From NCBI RefSeq assembly GCF_009928685.1, contig NZ_WWEO01000044.1, forward strand, positions 310,001-374,000: a stretch of DNA of 64,000 nucleotides, given 5' to 3'. This document shows, piece after piece, positions 27,852 through 36,446 of this stretch; within the stretch, counting starts at the first letter, position 1; every line of letters starts with the position of its first letter. The stretch comes from Mucilaginibacter agri. GTDB lineage: Bacteria > Bacteroidota > Bacteroidia > Sphingobacteriales > Sphingobacteriaceae. Below the pieces are notes generated by a model, which ran no database searches, had not been told where the DNA came from, and saw only the letters and a list, made by a program, of their open reading frames with translations. A program made the translations under genes and the position numbers.

Positions 27852-27872
27852 AATGTGTTACTTTAACACATT
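27852..27872. promoter_or_regulatory. Perfect 21-bp palindrome in divergent promoter region
   Basis: AATGTGTTA, a 3-base centre, then TAACACATT. It lies 86 bases from the acylase start and 100 bases from the GH3 start. The size and position fit a dimeric repressor operator; the regulator is not identified. Confidence 0.55.
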
Positions 27873-27972
27873 GATTATAACCAATGAAGTTAAGTATATA
27901 AAACACAGCTTAATATCATTACAAGCAGGATTTAACCAACCCGAGCACTAAAGATAAACCAATTTATATTTT

Positions 27973-30315
27973 ATGAGGATGAAATTTACACCTTATGCTT
28001 TTGTTATGGCTGTTTTATGCGGACAAGCCGCAACGGCTCAGCAAAAATTTACCAGCGAAACAGCGGGCAACCATACCATTATTAAGAATCAGGGAGGGCA
28101 ACTACTCGGTTATTCGCCTTCCTCTGGCGTTAAAATATTAACTGTTGATGGCCTCGCATTTAAAGACCTCAACAAAAACGGCAAGCTGGATAAATATGAA
28201 GATTGGCGTTTGCCTTTTGACGTACGCGCTAAAGATCTGGCCAGCAAAATGAGCGTTGAACAAATTGCAGGTTTAATGCTTTATAGCCGCCACCAACCTA
28301 TCCCAGCGCCTCCTGCTGGTCCTTTTACGGGCACTTATAAAGGCAAATCATTTACCGAAAGCGGTGCCAAAGCATCAGAGCTTACCGATCAGCAGATCGA
28401 CTTTTTGACAAAGGACAACGTACGCCACGTGCTGGTTACCTCAGTACAGTCTCCAGCTATAGCAGCGGAGTGGAACAACAACATGCAAGCCCTTACCGAG
28501 GGTATCGGCCTGGGAATACCTGCCAATAACAGCAGCGACCCGCGACATGGTATTGTTGCTTCGGCAGAGTTTAATGCAGGCGCGGGCGGCACTATTTCTA
28601 TGTGGCCTGGATCATTGGGGATGGCGGCTACGTTTGATCCGGCTGTAACCGAAGGCTTTGGGCATGTTGCTGCAACTGAGTATCGCGCCTTAGGTATTGC
28701 CACCGCCCTTTCACCACAAGTTGACATTGCCAGCGAACCACGCTGGTGGCGCGCCAGCGGCACTTTTGGCGAAGATCCGCAATTGGCCACGGATATGGCC
28801 AGAGCTTACATTGACGGCTTCCAGACATCTGATGGCGATAAAGAAACATCGGGTGGTTGGGGCTACAATAGTGTAAATGCTATGGTTAAACATTGGCCAA
28901 GCGGTGGCTCGGGCGAAGGCGGTCGCGATGCGCATTATGGCTTTGGCAAGTATGCCGTTTACCCGGCCAAACAGTTTGCCAAAAACGTAGTGCCTTTTAC
29001 TGAGGGCGCCTTTAAATTAAAAGGTAAAACCGGCGAAGCTTCGGCTGTAATGCCTTATTATACTATCTCTTATAATCAGGATACAAAAAACGGCGAGAAC
29101 GTTGGTAACAACTATAACAAGTTTATTATTAACGACATGTTGCGCGGCAAATACAAGTACGATGGCGTAGTTTGTACCGACTGGTTGGTTACTGCCGATG
29201 AAACTTCCGTTGATCAGTTTTTATCGGGCAAATCATGGGGTGTAGAGAAATTGAGCATCGCCGAACGCCACTACAAAGCCTTAATTGCCGGTGTAGATCA
29301 GTTTGGTGGTAACAGCGATGCCGCCCCGGTAATATCTGCCTACCAAATGGGGGTAAAAGAATATGGCGAGGCTTTTATGCGTAAACGTTTCGAGCAGTCG
29401 GCCGTGAGGTTGCTGAAAAACATTTTCCGCGTAGGATTATTTGAAAACCCGTACTTAGATGTTAATGAAACACAGGCCACAGTCGGCAAACCAGAGTTTA
29501 TGGCGGCTGGTTATGACGCCCAACTCAAGTCTGTGATAATGTTAAAAAATAAGGGTAGCGTATTGCCTCTTAAAAAGAACAAAACTGTTTACATACCTAA
29601 GCAGTTTACTCCGGCAGGCCGCAACTTTTTAGGCATGCCTACACCAGAGAAACTGGACTATCCGGTAAGTATCAGTGTAGTTAAAAAATACTTTAATGTA
29701 ACCGATAACCCAGAGGACGCAGATTACGCTTTAGTTTTTATCAACAGCCCCGAATCATTAGGTGGATACAGCGCTGATGATGTTAAAGCCGGTGGCAATG
29801 GTTATTTGCCTATCAGCCTGCAATACGGTCCGTATACTGCTACCACTGCTCGCGCAACTAGTATAGCAGGTGGCGATCCGTTAGAGAATTTCACTAACCG
29901 CAGCTATAAAGGCAAAACATCAACAGCTATCAACACCACCGATCTTAACATGGTAACTGATACATACGCCAAGATGAAAGGCAAACCGGTTATTGTTTCT
30001 GTAATGATGAATAATCCAACTGTGTTCGGCGAATTTGAGAAAGATGCCGATGCTCTATTGGTTCAATTTGGCGTGCAAGACCAGGCTATGCTGGACATTC
30101 TGACCGGCACCAAAGAGCCATCTGGTTTGTTACCTATGCAAATGCCAGCCAATATGGAAACCGTTGAGGCACAAGCGGAAGATATGCCGTTAGACATGAA
30201 ATGCTATAAAGATGCCGAAGGCCACGTTTATGACTTTGCCTACGGCTTAAACTGGAAAGGGGTTATTAAAGACGCCCGTACAGCAAAATATCAGCACAGT
30301 AACAAAGTCAATTAA
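27973..30315 (+). CDS. GH3-family glycoside hydrolase, secreted
   Basis: 780 residues with a signal peptide ending at TAQ (about residue 23). The N-terminal barrel contains AKHWP-type residues (VNAMVKHWPSGGSGEGGRD, about 301-319) and the catalytic nucleophile in DGVVCTDWL (Asp403). The C-terminal alpha/beta sandwich follows (about 510-720). Family members hydrolyse beta-glucosides, beta-xylosides or similar; specificity is not decidable. It has its own terminator. An alternative start at the second Met (residue 3) would shorten it trivially. Confidence 0.93.
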   Translation: MRMKFTPYAFVMAVLCGQAATAQQKFTSETAGNHTIIKNQGGQLLGYSPSSGVKILTVDGLAFKDLNKNGKLDKYEDWRLPFDVRAKDLASKMSVEQIAGLMLYSRHQPIPAPPAGPFTGTYKGKSFTESGAKASELTDQQIDFLTKDNVRHVLVTSVQSPAIAAEWNNNMQALTEGIGLGIPANNSSDPRHGIVASAEFNAGAGGTISMWPGSLGMAATFDPAVTEGFGHVAATEYRALGIATALSPQVDIASEPRWWRASGTFGEDPQLATDMARAYIDGFQTSDGDKETSGGWGYNSVNAMVKHWPSGGSGEGGRDAHYGFGKYAVYPAKQFAKNVVPFTEGAFKLKGKTGEASAVMPYYTISYNQDTKNGENVGNNYNKFIINDMLRGKYKYDGVVCTDWLVTADETSVDQFLSGKSWGVEKLSIAERHYKALIAGVDQFGGNSDAAPVISAYQMGVKEYGEAFMRKRFEQSAVRLLKNIFRVGLFENPYLDVNETQATVGKPEFMAAGYDAQLKSVIMLKNKGSVLPLKKNKTVYIPKQFTPAGRNFLGMPTPEKLDYPVSISVVKKYFNVTDNPEDADYALVFINSPESLGGYSADDVKAGGNGYLPISLQYGPYTATTARATSIAGGDPLENFTNRSYKGKTSTAINTTDLNMVTDTYAKMKGKPVIVSVMMNNPTVFGEFEKDADALLVQFGVQDQAMLDILTGTKEPSGLLPMQMPANMETVEAQAEDMPLDMKCYKDAEGHVYDFAYGLNWKGVIKDARTAKYQHSNKVN

Positions 30316-30330
30316 TGCTGTGTGATTAGG

Positions 30331-30365
30331 AAAATCCCCGCTTAGTAAACTAAGCGGGGATTTTT
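30331..30365. terminator. Terminator after GH3 gene
   Basis: A 13-bp stem, AATCCCCGCTTAG with CTAAGCGGGGATT, has a TAAA loop and is followed by T residues on the plus strand, 16 bases past the stop. Confidence 0.92.
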
Positions 30366-30445
30366 CATTTAATTCCTGAAGGTTGTAGAACATTTAAAGT
30401 ACTGCCACGTTTTAAATTAAGTTAACCTCAGCAAGCCATCGTTTT

Positions 30446-30934
30446 ATGAATCTCAGAAAAATATTTACAGCAGGCACCGCCGGTACGGCAGCAATGACTT
30501 TGTTTAGTTATGCAGTAAGCAAGGCGGCAAAAAAGAACTTTCTAGAACCCGAAATAGTAGCCCAATTGCTTAATCGTGTTACAATGTTAAATAAACAAAG
30601 TTCTAAGCTTGCTGGTTGGGGCTCGCATTTAAGTATAGGCTATCTGTTTACATCTGTTTATGATAAATACCTCGAATTGAAGAAAACCCGGCCGAGCCTC
30701 GCGAATGCGCTGCTGCTGGGTACGGTAGGTAGTGTATCGGGAATATTAATATGGAAGACTGTTTTTAAAGCATACCCCAATCCGATCGGCATAGACTTAA
30801 AGAATTTTTACCGACAACTTTTTATAGCTCACCTTGTATTTGGTGCAGGCGTAGCCCTGGCTTACGAGCTGGATGATCTGGAGGTTGTAAAACCAGGCCC
30901 CTTTTATATAGAATCAGATTATATTTTTATTTGA
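30446..30934 (+). CDS. Hypothetical multi-spanning membrane protein
   Basis: 162 residues. Hydrophobic segments lie at about 10-28 (TAGTAAMTLFSYAV), about 58-75, about 88-106 (LANALLLGTVGSVSGILIW) and about 125-145 (LFIAHLVFGAGVALAYEL), suggesting three to four spans. No known family is recognised. It stands between the GH3 terminator and the convergent 46-residue gene. Function unknown. Confidence 0.65.
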   Translation: MNLRKIFTAGTAGTAAMTLFSYAVSKAAKKNFLEPEIVAQLLNRVTMLNKQSSKLAGWGSHLSIGYLFTSVYDKYLELKKTRPSLANALLLGTVGSVSGILIWKTVFKAYPNPIGIDLKNFYRQLFIAHLVFGAGVALAYELDDLEVVKPGPFYIESDYIFI

Positions 30935-30944
30935 TTTATTTGGC

Positions 30945-31085
30945 CTACGGAGCTTTGGCTATTGTAGCTTGGCCACTATTAAATCCATCAATAACACCAC
31001 GTTTAAAGTCGCCCCAGTGAGTTAGCAAAGAGTAAATTATAATAATTAGTATTATTCGCCATATAAGGCCTTTACGCTTTTCCAT
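30945..31085 (-). CDS. 46-residue single-span membrane protein
   Basis: Reading the minus strand from an ATG at 31085 gives 46 codons and a stop. The sequence begins MEKRKGLIWRIILIIIIYSL, so a basic start leads into a strong membrane helix, then LTHWGDFKRGVIDGFNSG, which is polar. The length, the charge-then-helix pattern and the ending GFNSGQ resemble small Bacteroidota proteins I have seen as hypothetical entries. It sits between two converging genes with 10 bases to the previous stop. Function unknown. Confidence 0.65.
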   Translation of the reverse strand: MEKRKGLIWRIILIIIIYSLLTHWGDFKRGVIDGFNSGQATIAKAP

Positions 31086-31208
31086 TTGTATTAAATCGAA
31101 TAATTAAACTTATTATTTATTCGGTTAAAATACAAGAAGTGTTAGCACCTAAATGTGTAAGTAATATTGAGGTTACGCCCCGGATTAGGAATAATTACCG
31201 GTTTATCA

Positions 31209-31216
31209 TAACTTTG
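31209..31216 (+). promoter_or_regulatory. TAnnTTTG promoter box for the exporter gene
   Basis: TAACTTTG matches the Bacteroidota minus-7 consensus TAnnTTTG. It lies about 15 bases before the guanidine-II riboswitch, so the leader would be transcribed. No clear upstream element was seen. Confidence 0.5.
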
Positions 31217-31230
31217 CATTGCAAAATCAA

Positions 31231-31278
31231 TGGAGGAACGGCCTCCCCCATTCGGGAATAATGTCAAGGACGGCCTTG
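31231..31278 (+). promoter_or_regulatory. Guanidine-II (mini-ykkC) riboswitch
   Basis: Two hairpins in tandem have the same ACGG loop. Hairpin 1 is GGAGG (31232-31236), loop AACGG, CCTCC (31242-31246). Hairpin 2 is CAAGG (31265-31269), loop ACGG, CCTTG (31274-31278). Paired ACGR-loop hairpins before a small multidrug-resistance exporter are the mini-ykkC signature, which binds guanidinium. The exporter ATG at 31303 lies 24 bases downstream. Hairpin 1 has an additional A in its loop. Confidence 0.85.
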
Positions 31279-31302
31279 CGCTTATCTTTAAAACAAGGCA
31301 TT

Positions 31303-31623
31303 ATGACATGGGTTGCACTTATCATCGCTGGTATACTTGAAGTAGTATGGTCGTACTTCATGAAACAGTCGCAGGGGTTTACAAAACTTACCCCATCAAT
31401 TATCACTATCATTTCAATGTTATGCAGTTTCGCACTTTTGGCGTACGCCATGCGTTCACTGCCGTTAAGCATAGCTTATCCCGTTTGGACTGGCATAGGT
31501 GCCGTCGGCGCATTTATAATCGGTATAACTTTATTAGGAGAACATATAAGTGCGGTAAAAATTGCCGCGGGTATTTTGATCATTGCCGGCGTTATAATGA
31601 TGAAATTTTCCTCCAGTCATTAA
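31303..31623 (+). CDS. Small multidrug resistance family transporter, Gdx/SugE type (guanidinium exporter)
   Basis: 106 residues from ATG at 31303. An upstream in-frame ATG at 31219 would read through the riboswitch and is rejected. Four membrane spans are visible. The membrane-embedded glutamate is Glu13 (AGILEVVWSYF, with Trp16), and the SugE/Gdx pattern continues in AYPVWTGIGAVGAFIIGITLLGE, close to known Gdx proteins rather than EmrE. It works as a dual-topology dimer exchanging guanidinium for protons. Control by a guanidine-II riboswitch directly upstream supports that substrate strongly. Confidence 0.9.
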   Translation: MTWVALIIAGILEVVWSYFMKQSQGFTKLTPSIITIISMLCSFALLAYAMRSLPLSIAYPVWTGIGAVGAFIIGITLLGEHISAVKIAAGILIIAGVIMMKFSSSH

Positions 31624-31678
31624 TTTATCAGACAACAAGTATTTATTAAAATTTGAGCTGGTTGACTTTTCCGACGAA

Positions 31679-32728
31679 TCATACATTTAAAGATTTTAAT
31701 ATTTCAGCTATCGAAAACTTAGCCGCACACACAAATTCATCGGCAGCACCGTAATAGATTGTTATCGTGTCGCCATCAACAATGTGCCCATTAGTGAATA
31801 CTACATTGCCGAAAAAACCACTGGTTTCGTAAGTTTCCGTGGGCACCATCAAGGGTTCGTTACTACGCGCAATTATCTTTGAAGGGTCATTTAAATCCAT
31901 TAAAACTGCCCCTAAACAATATTGATGTTTATAGTTAGCGCCGTGGTAAATTTCCAGCCAGCCTCGGTCTGTTTTAATAGGTGCTGCGCCTGCCCCCACC
32001 CTGGCATTATCCCAATGATCTTTACGGGTTTTGATAATGCATTTATGATTACCCCAATGCAAACCATCAGGTGATTGGGCAAGCCAGATAAAATTGCCAC
32101 CCAGATCTACACTGCTTGGCCGATGCAGGGCATAATACATACCGTTGATCTTTTCTTCAAAAATGGCGCAGTCTTTATTATGAGGTGGAAATATTACGCC
32201 GTGCGATTCGAAGGTCTTCCAATCAGTAGTGGTGCGTAAGCCTACTGTCACCCCGTTTGAGGACACCGCTGTGTAAGTGAGATAATATTTGCCTTCGAGA
32301 AAAGTTACCCGGCAATCTTCAATACCAAAAGCCTCTAACATTCCCCTACCAAATAGCGGCGCATAACCTTCGGGCTCATAAAATTTAATGCCATCATCAC
32401 TACAAAGCAGGCGCAGATGCGAAAGCGTGGTAAGGTAATCCAATCCCTGGAACCGCACTACCCTGGCATCGGTATTAATGAGTTCGGGGTGCTTATCAGG
32501 AATTTCGATGATAGAGGTTTTGCCTTCCTCATCAATAATAGGCACCAGGATCATTCCCTCTTTTGCGGCAGTATTTTCCGCTACTCTAACAATCAACCAA
32601 ATCTTACCTTCGAACCTGAATACGCCGGGGTTCAACAAACAGATAACCTGCATGCCGGCCGTGCTTGGATGCACATGAGCGGGGCGTAATAATGGGTTTT
32701 CGGGGAATCGCTTTGCTAAGTCTGCCAT
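31679..32728 (-). CDS. GH130-family glycosidase or phosphorylase
   Basis: 349 residues, five-bladed propeller type. Family landmarks are PENPLLRPAHVHPS at the start, the GIEDCRVTFLEGKYYLTYTA region (catalytic Asp expected at 138; many members have EDPR where this has EDCR) and IYYGAADEFVCAA at the end. Members phosphorolyse or hydrolyse beta-mannosides. No signal peptide, so it is probably cytoplasmic. It is last of the minus arm of the uronate locus, 55 bases after a lyase-type gene, and suggests mannose in the target glycan. Confidence 0.88.
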   Translation of the reverse strand: MADLAKRFPENPLLRPAHVHPSTAGMQVICLLNPGVFRFEGKIWLIVRVAENTAAKEGMILVPIIDEEGKTSIIEIPDKHPELINTDARVVRFQGLDYLTTLSHLRLLCSDDGIKFYEPEGYAPLFGRGMLEAFGIEDCRVTFLEGKYYLTYTAVSSNGVTVGLRTTTDWKTFESHGVIFPPHNKDCAIFEEKINGMYYALHRPSSVDLGGNFIWLAQSPDGLHWGNHKCIIKTRKDHWDNARVGAGAAPIKTDRGWLEIYHGANYKHQYCLGAVLMDLNDPSKIIARSNEPLMVPTETYETSGFFGNVVFTNGHIVDGDTITIYYGAADEFVCAAKFSIAEILKSLNV

Positions 32729-32783
32729 TGTAGTGTATTATACCAAAACAACCTCCGAAATAATTATTTGTTGGCTGTAATTG

Positions 32784-33953
32784 TTAATTCAGCCAGATTA
32801 GCGGATGACGCACCGGCAGATTACGAATAATCTCTTCATCGTTCGGATCATGATCTAAAGCCTTCCAAATATTTAACCAATTTTGATCTTGATACGCCGC
32901 CGCGCCAAATATCAATGCCGGTTGGGCTACCGGCCAGCTTTCCCAATGCATAACATCGTGCGGGTATGGCCATGTATTTTTATCTTTTAGATATGGCTCT
33001 AAAAACGCAATCCCTTTTTTTATCGACTTGCCATCGGCCGTTTGATACTCCCAAAGATTATCGTTTTTAGTGCTCAATATCTGGCAAATAGTACTCATAG
33101 CATCAAGGTTAAATATCGAGTAGCCATAGGGCTTGGTACGTTTTAATTCCAACGGAAAACTACCGTCGGCCGCCATTTGAGTCGGCAGCAACACGTCTTT
33201 ATATCTATCTGCACAAAATTTCATCAACTCACTGTTGCCGGTAAATTTGGCAAAGCATGCTACCTGCATAGTCCAGCAGGTGCCGTGATTATTTTTAGCG
33301 TTCATCTCGTCTTTACCATATTGGTGAGTAGTGAGCCATGTTAAATACTCGCTAAACCATGATTTTATACCCATCAATGTTCCCTGATCTAATGACGATG
33401 AACCCTCCAATACCTCTACCCCCTGCGCCACTTCCATCAATTGTATAGTATCAATAATACCTATCCCCCTACCCGTTGCGACGCCTTTTATTGCCTGCGC
33501 ATATTGCAGGTTGGGATTCATGAAGGTTTTTTTATCAATAAACCAGGCTTTCAGGTGCAAAACGGCTTGCTTTACATATTTTTCGTCATGCGTGATTTTG
33601 TAAGCGGATGCTAACGCCCCGATAATTCTGCTGAAACGGATCATAGCCAGTCTGTGTGCCACAAAATTTTGCGGATTGGTTAAACCATCTTTTTGGATGT
33701 AAGGCCCGGCTGGATTATCCGGATTCGGCCACCAGTAATCACCTTCCGAATAGAAATCGTGTTTGTCGCCGGCGCTTCGCTCGCTACTTTCTGCAGTAAC
33801 AGTTATGGGCTGTTGTTTCATAGCCCATTCTGCTTCTTTTAAAATATAGGGTTTTAATGTCGCCTCGGCTTGCTGTTCAATCGACTTATTTGTAGAGAAA
33901 CCACAAAACCCTAACAACGCAACAAACAATAAGATCGATAACTTCAGGTTCAT
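32784..33953 (-). CDS. Alginate-lyase-fold polysaccharide lyase (PF05426; PL38-like), copy 1
   Basis: 389 residues with a signal peptide (about 20 residues). It is an (alpha/alpha) toroid type: an early aromatic motif SEGDYWWPNPDNPAGPY (about 69-85) and an NNHGTCWTMQ motif (about 221-230) match PF05426. The NNHG motif carries an Asn-His pair typical of lyase active sites. Members eliminate at uronic acids and leave 4,5-unsaturated ends. It lies 4 bases from the GH2 gene and is one of three paralogs in the locus. I cannot set the exact substrate; PL38-like glucuronan or alginate action is a candidate. Confidence 0.8.
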   Translation of the reverse strand: MNLKLSILLFVALLGFCGFSTNKSIEQQAEATLKPYILKEAEWAMKQQPITVTAESSERSAGDKHDFYSEGDYWWPNPDNPAGPYIQKDGLTNPQNFVAHRLAMIRFSRIIGALASAYKITHDEKYVKQAVLHLKAWFIDKKTFMNPNLQYAQAIKGVATGRGIGIIDTIQLMEVAQGVEVLEGSSSLDQGTLMGIKSWFSEYLTWLTTHQYGKDEMNAKNNHGTCWTMQVACFAKFTGNSELMKFCADRYKDVLLPTQMAADGSFPLELKRTKPYGYSIFNLDAMSTICQILSTKNDNLWEYQTADGKSIKKGIAFLEPYLKDKNTWPYPHDVMHWESWPVAQPALIFGAAAYQDQNWLNIWKALDHDPNDEEIIRNLPVRHPLIWLN

Positions 33954-33957
33954 TTTC

Positions 33958-36426
33958 TTATAAATTTAAGAACACCGTTTTCAGGCCTGGCGACTGAGCA
34001 CCAACTACGCTATTTCCACTGTTAGTTTTAATGCTGATAATAGCACGCCCATTATAAGCCTCCACCTTACGCGAACCACTTGAAGTACCCAGATCATCCA
34101 GCAGTATACCATCGCCCGTAAGCGAAAAGTTAATGCGGTTTGCAGCATCAAGGCATTGCACGCCTTTGTTATCATAAATAGTGACCTGCACTGTAGCAAT
34201 ACCATCTTTATCCGCGATTTTGGTTAGCACGAGTTTGGCCGGCTTATCCCATTTTTCGGTTTGGTAAATTTGGCTAATGGTATCCGTTACTGTAACCTTG
34301 CCTTTGTGTGCTATAACTTTAATATCATTTTTGCCTTTGTTGAACACTACTAACCAGCGCAGACCTGCCGCCGGAAAATCCTGGCTGTCGCGTTTTTTAA
34401 CGCCGTAACTTTTACCATTTACAAACAGCTCCGCATTATCGGCATTTGAATATACCTTTACCATCTTTTGCTCGCCATCGTTGCCCCAACGTATCGGCCA
34501 ACTGTGGCCATAAATATGGACCATGGGTTTTGTAGTCCAATAGGATTGGAAAACGTAATAGGCTTCTTTCTTTGTAAAATCGCGTTCTACCACCCCTTTT
34601 TGATTCATGTACGGCACGGGGTTATCCGGGCGGATTGGTGTAGAGAAATCCTTAAACACCCAAAATGCCGAACCTGTTAACCAGGGCATGGTTTCTTGTT
34701 CTTTCAAGTGCCAGTCGAACAAGTTGCAGATATAACTTTCGCTCCAGTCACCGTCTTTAGATACGCGAGCAGCACCGCCAATCAGGGAAGCATCCCCCAG
34801 GCGTTCGTCGGCCCCGCCCCCTGTTCTAATTTTAGCTAAGGCGTTATCCGGATTTTCGGAGTGGCGTAGCGCATGGCTGTCCCCTCCCCACTCCGCGTGG
34901 AAAAAGTGCGGCACCTTACCAAACTCGTCTTCCGTTATCTGTTTGTACTCGGTATAAACGCCGCGATACCAACCCGCCCAAATGGATGGCGAATACACAT
35001 CTGGAATATCTTTACAGAAGTCGCACCTGCGGATGGTTGTTTTGCGCGAAGGATCGAGCTTATGCGCCAAATCGTTTTGCTCGCTCATAAAAGCGTGGAT
35101 CTTGGCTTTATCAAACTTCGGAAAATCACCTTCCCAATCGTTCTCATTACCCAGCCCCCATAAAATAATAGACGGGTGGTTATAGTGTTGCTGAATCATA
35201 TTGGTGAGCATACTGCGAGCCTGATTTTTATACTTTTCGCCACCTAAACCGCCACGACACCAAGGTTCTTCTTCCCAAACCAAAATCCCCAGGCTATCAC
35301 ATAAATTTAAGATGGTGCGCGATTGTTGATAATGCCCTAAGCGGATAAAGTTCACGCCCATATCTTTCATCAGCTGCATTTCCTGGCGCATCATGCTATC
35401 GGTCATGGCTTCGGCTACGCCAGCATGGTCTTCGTGCCGATGGGTGCCACGTAACAACAAACGTTTACCGTTAAGATAGAATGGGCCTTTATCTGCAAAT
35501 AAAAAGCTACGAAAGCCAATCTTTTCTGTTTGAGTAAAGGTTTGTCCATTTGCAGACGCCGTTACTTCAATGGTATATAAATATGGGTCATCAGGCGTCC
35601 ATAAATGAGGCTTTGCGATTTTTAGCTTACAAACCGGAATGGCTTTATCATTGACATCATTTGCCGAATAAGTGTTTTTTAAAACTACTTTCCCGCTGGC
35701 ATCTTTAACTTTTAATTCACCTGCAACCTGTTTAATATCATCCGGATTATATAAGCTGATCTGCGCATTAACCCAACCTTCCCTGCTTTCCGGATCTACA
35801 CTGGCATTAGCATATAATTTATCGACGCCAAGTTGTGGCTGATAAATCAGATTAAGGTATCGATACAGACCGCCATACACATTAAAGTCTGACAATTGCG
35901 AGGGAATGCTCTCCAGATCGCGCGAATTATCGCAACGTATCTCGATTGGAATTTTGCCTTTGAATTGTCTTTTGAAAACATCGGTCTTTTTAAAATCTTC
36001 AACCGCCTTTGTAATATCAACCGACCATTCATCGTATCCACCCAAATGTGCACCCACCTTTGTCGTGTACACATAGACATCCGTACGCTGACCGGCACCT
36101 TCAAAATGGAGAATGGTTCGGCCGTTTGGATATGGATTATCAATATTTAACTTAGTGCGATACCAACCTGGTCCCTGATAATAGTTTACATCTGGATCAA
36201 CGGCGTCGCGCGAATTGAAGCAGTGCGGCAACGTTACATTGGTCCAAATCGGCAGGCTTTCGGGGTTGCCGGCTGTTACAGGGCGCACCGCTTCCCATAC
36301 CCCACCAAGATCCTGCCTTAAAAATTCCCAATTGTTGTTTAAGCGCGTTTTCTGTTGCGCGAAAGTAAAGCTGTTGCCAAGTATCAGTGTTAATAAAAGC
36401 AGACTTAGCTTTTTCATGAGGTTCAT
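33958..36426 (-). CDS. GH2-family beta-glycosidase (galactosidase/glucuronidase type), secreted
   Basis: 822 residues with a signal peptide ending at TFAQ (about residue 24). Domain order is a sugar-binding jelly roll (about 30-200), an Ig-like domain, then the catalytic barrel. The acid/base sits in WGLGNENDW (Glu428) and the nucleophile in FFHAEWGG (Glu512). Ig-like C-terminal domains (about 650-822) follow. The substrate within GH2 is not decidable; beta-galactoside, beta-glucuronide and beta-mannoside are all open. It is co-transcribed with the flanking lyase genes. Confidence 0.92.
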   Translation of the reverse strand: MNLMKKLSLLLLTLILGNSFTFAQQKTRLNNNWEFLRQDLGGVWEAVRPVTAGNPESLPIWTNVTLPHCFNSRDAVDPDVNYYQGPGWYRTKLNIDNPYPNGRTILHFEGAGQRTDVYVYTTKVGAHLGGYDEWSVDITKAVEDFKKTDVFKRQFKGKIPIEIRCDNSRDLESIPSQLSDFNVYGGLYRYLNLIYQPQLGVDKLYANASVDPESREGWVNAQISLYNPDDIKQVAGELKVKDASGKVVLKNTYSANDVNDKAIPVCKLKIAKPHLWTPDDPYLYTIEVTASANGQTFTQTEKIGFRSFLFADKGPFYLNGKRLLLRGTHRHEDHAGVAEAMTDSMMRQEMQLMKDMGVNFIRLGHYQQSRTILNLCDSLGILVWEEEPWCRGGLGGEKYKNQARSMLTNMIQQHYNHPSIILWGLGNENDWEGDFPKFDKAKIHAFMSEQNDLAHKLDPSRKTTIRRCDFCKDIPDVYSPSIWAGWYRGVYTEYKQITEDEFGKVPHFFHAEWGGDSHALRHSENPDNALAKIRTGGGADERLGDASLIGGAARVSKDGDWSESYICNLFDWHLKEQETMPWLTGSAFWVFKDFSTPIRPDNPVPYMNQKGVVERDFTKKEAYYVFQSYWTTKPMVHIYGHSWPIRWGNDGEQKMVKVYSNADNAELFVNGKSYGVKKRDSQDFPAAGLRWLVVFNKGKNDIKVIAHKGKVTVTDTISQIYQTEKWDKPAKLVLTKIADKDGIATVQVTIYDNKGVQCLDAANRINFSLTGDGILLDDLGTSSGSRKVEAYNGRAIISIKTNSGNSVVGAQSPGLKTVFLNL

Positions 36427-36446
36427 AGAAATAGATATAGATAGTA

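Noticed and set aside
31219..31302. Longer N-terminus for the Gdx-type exporter from an ATG at 31219
   Set aside because: It would translate through the guanidine-II riboswitch, and the family length (about 105 residues) fits the ATG at 31303.
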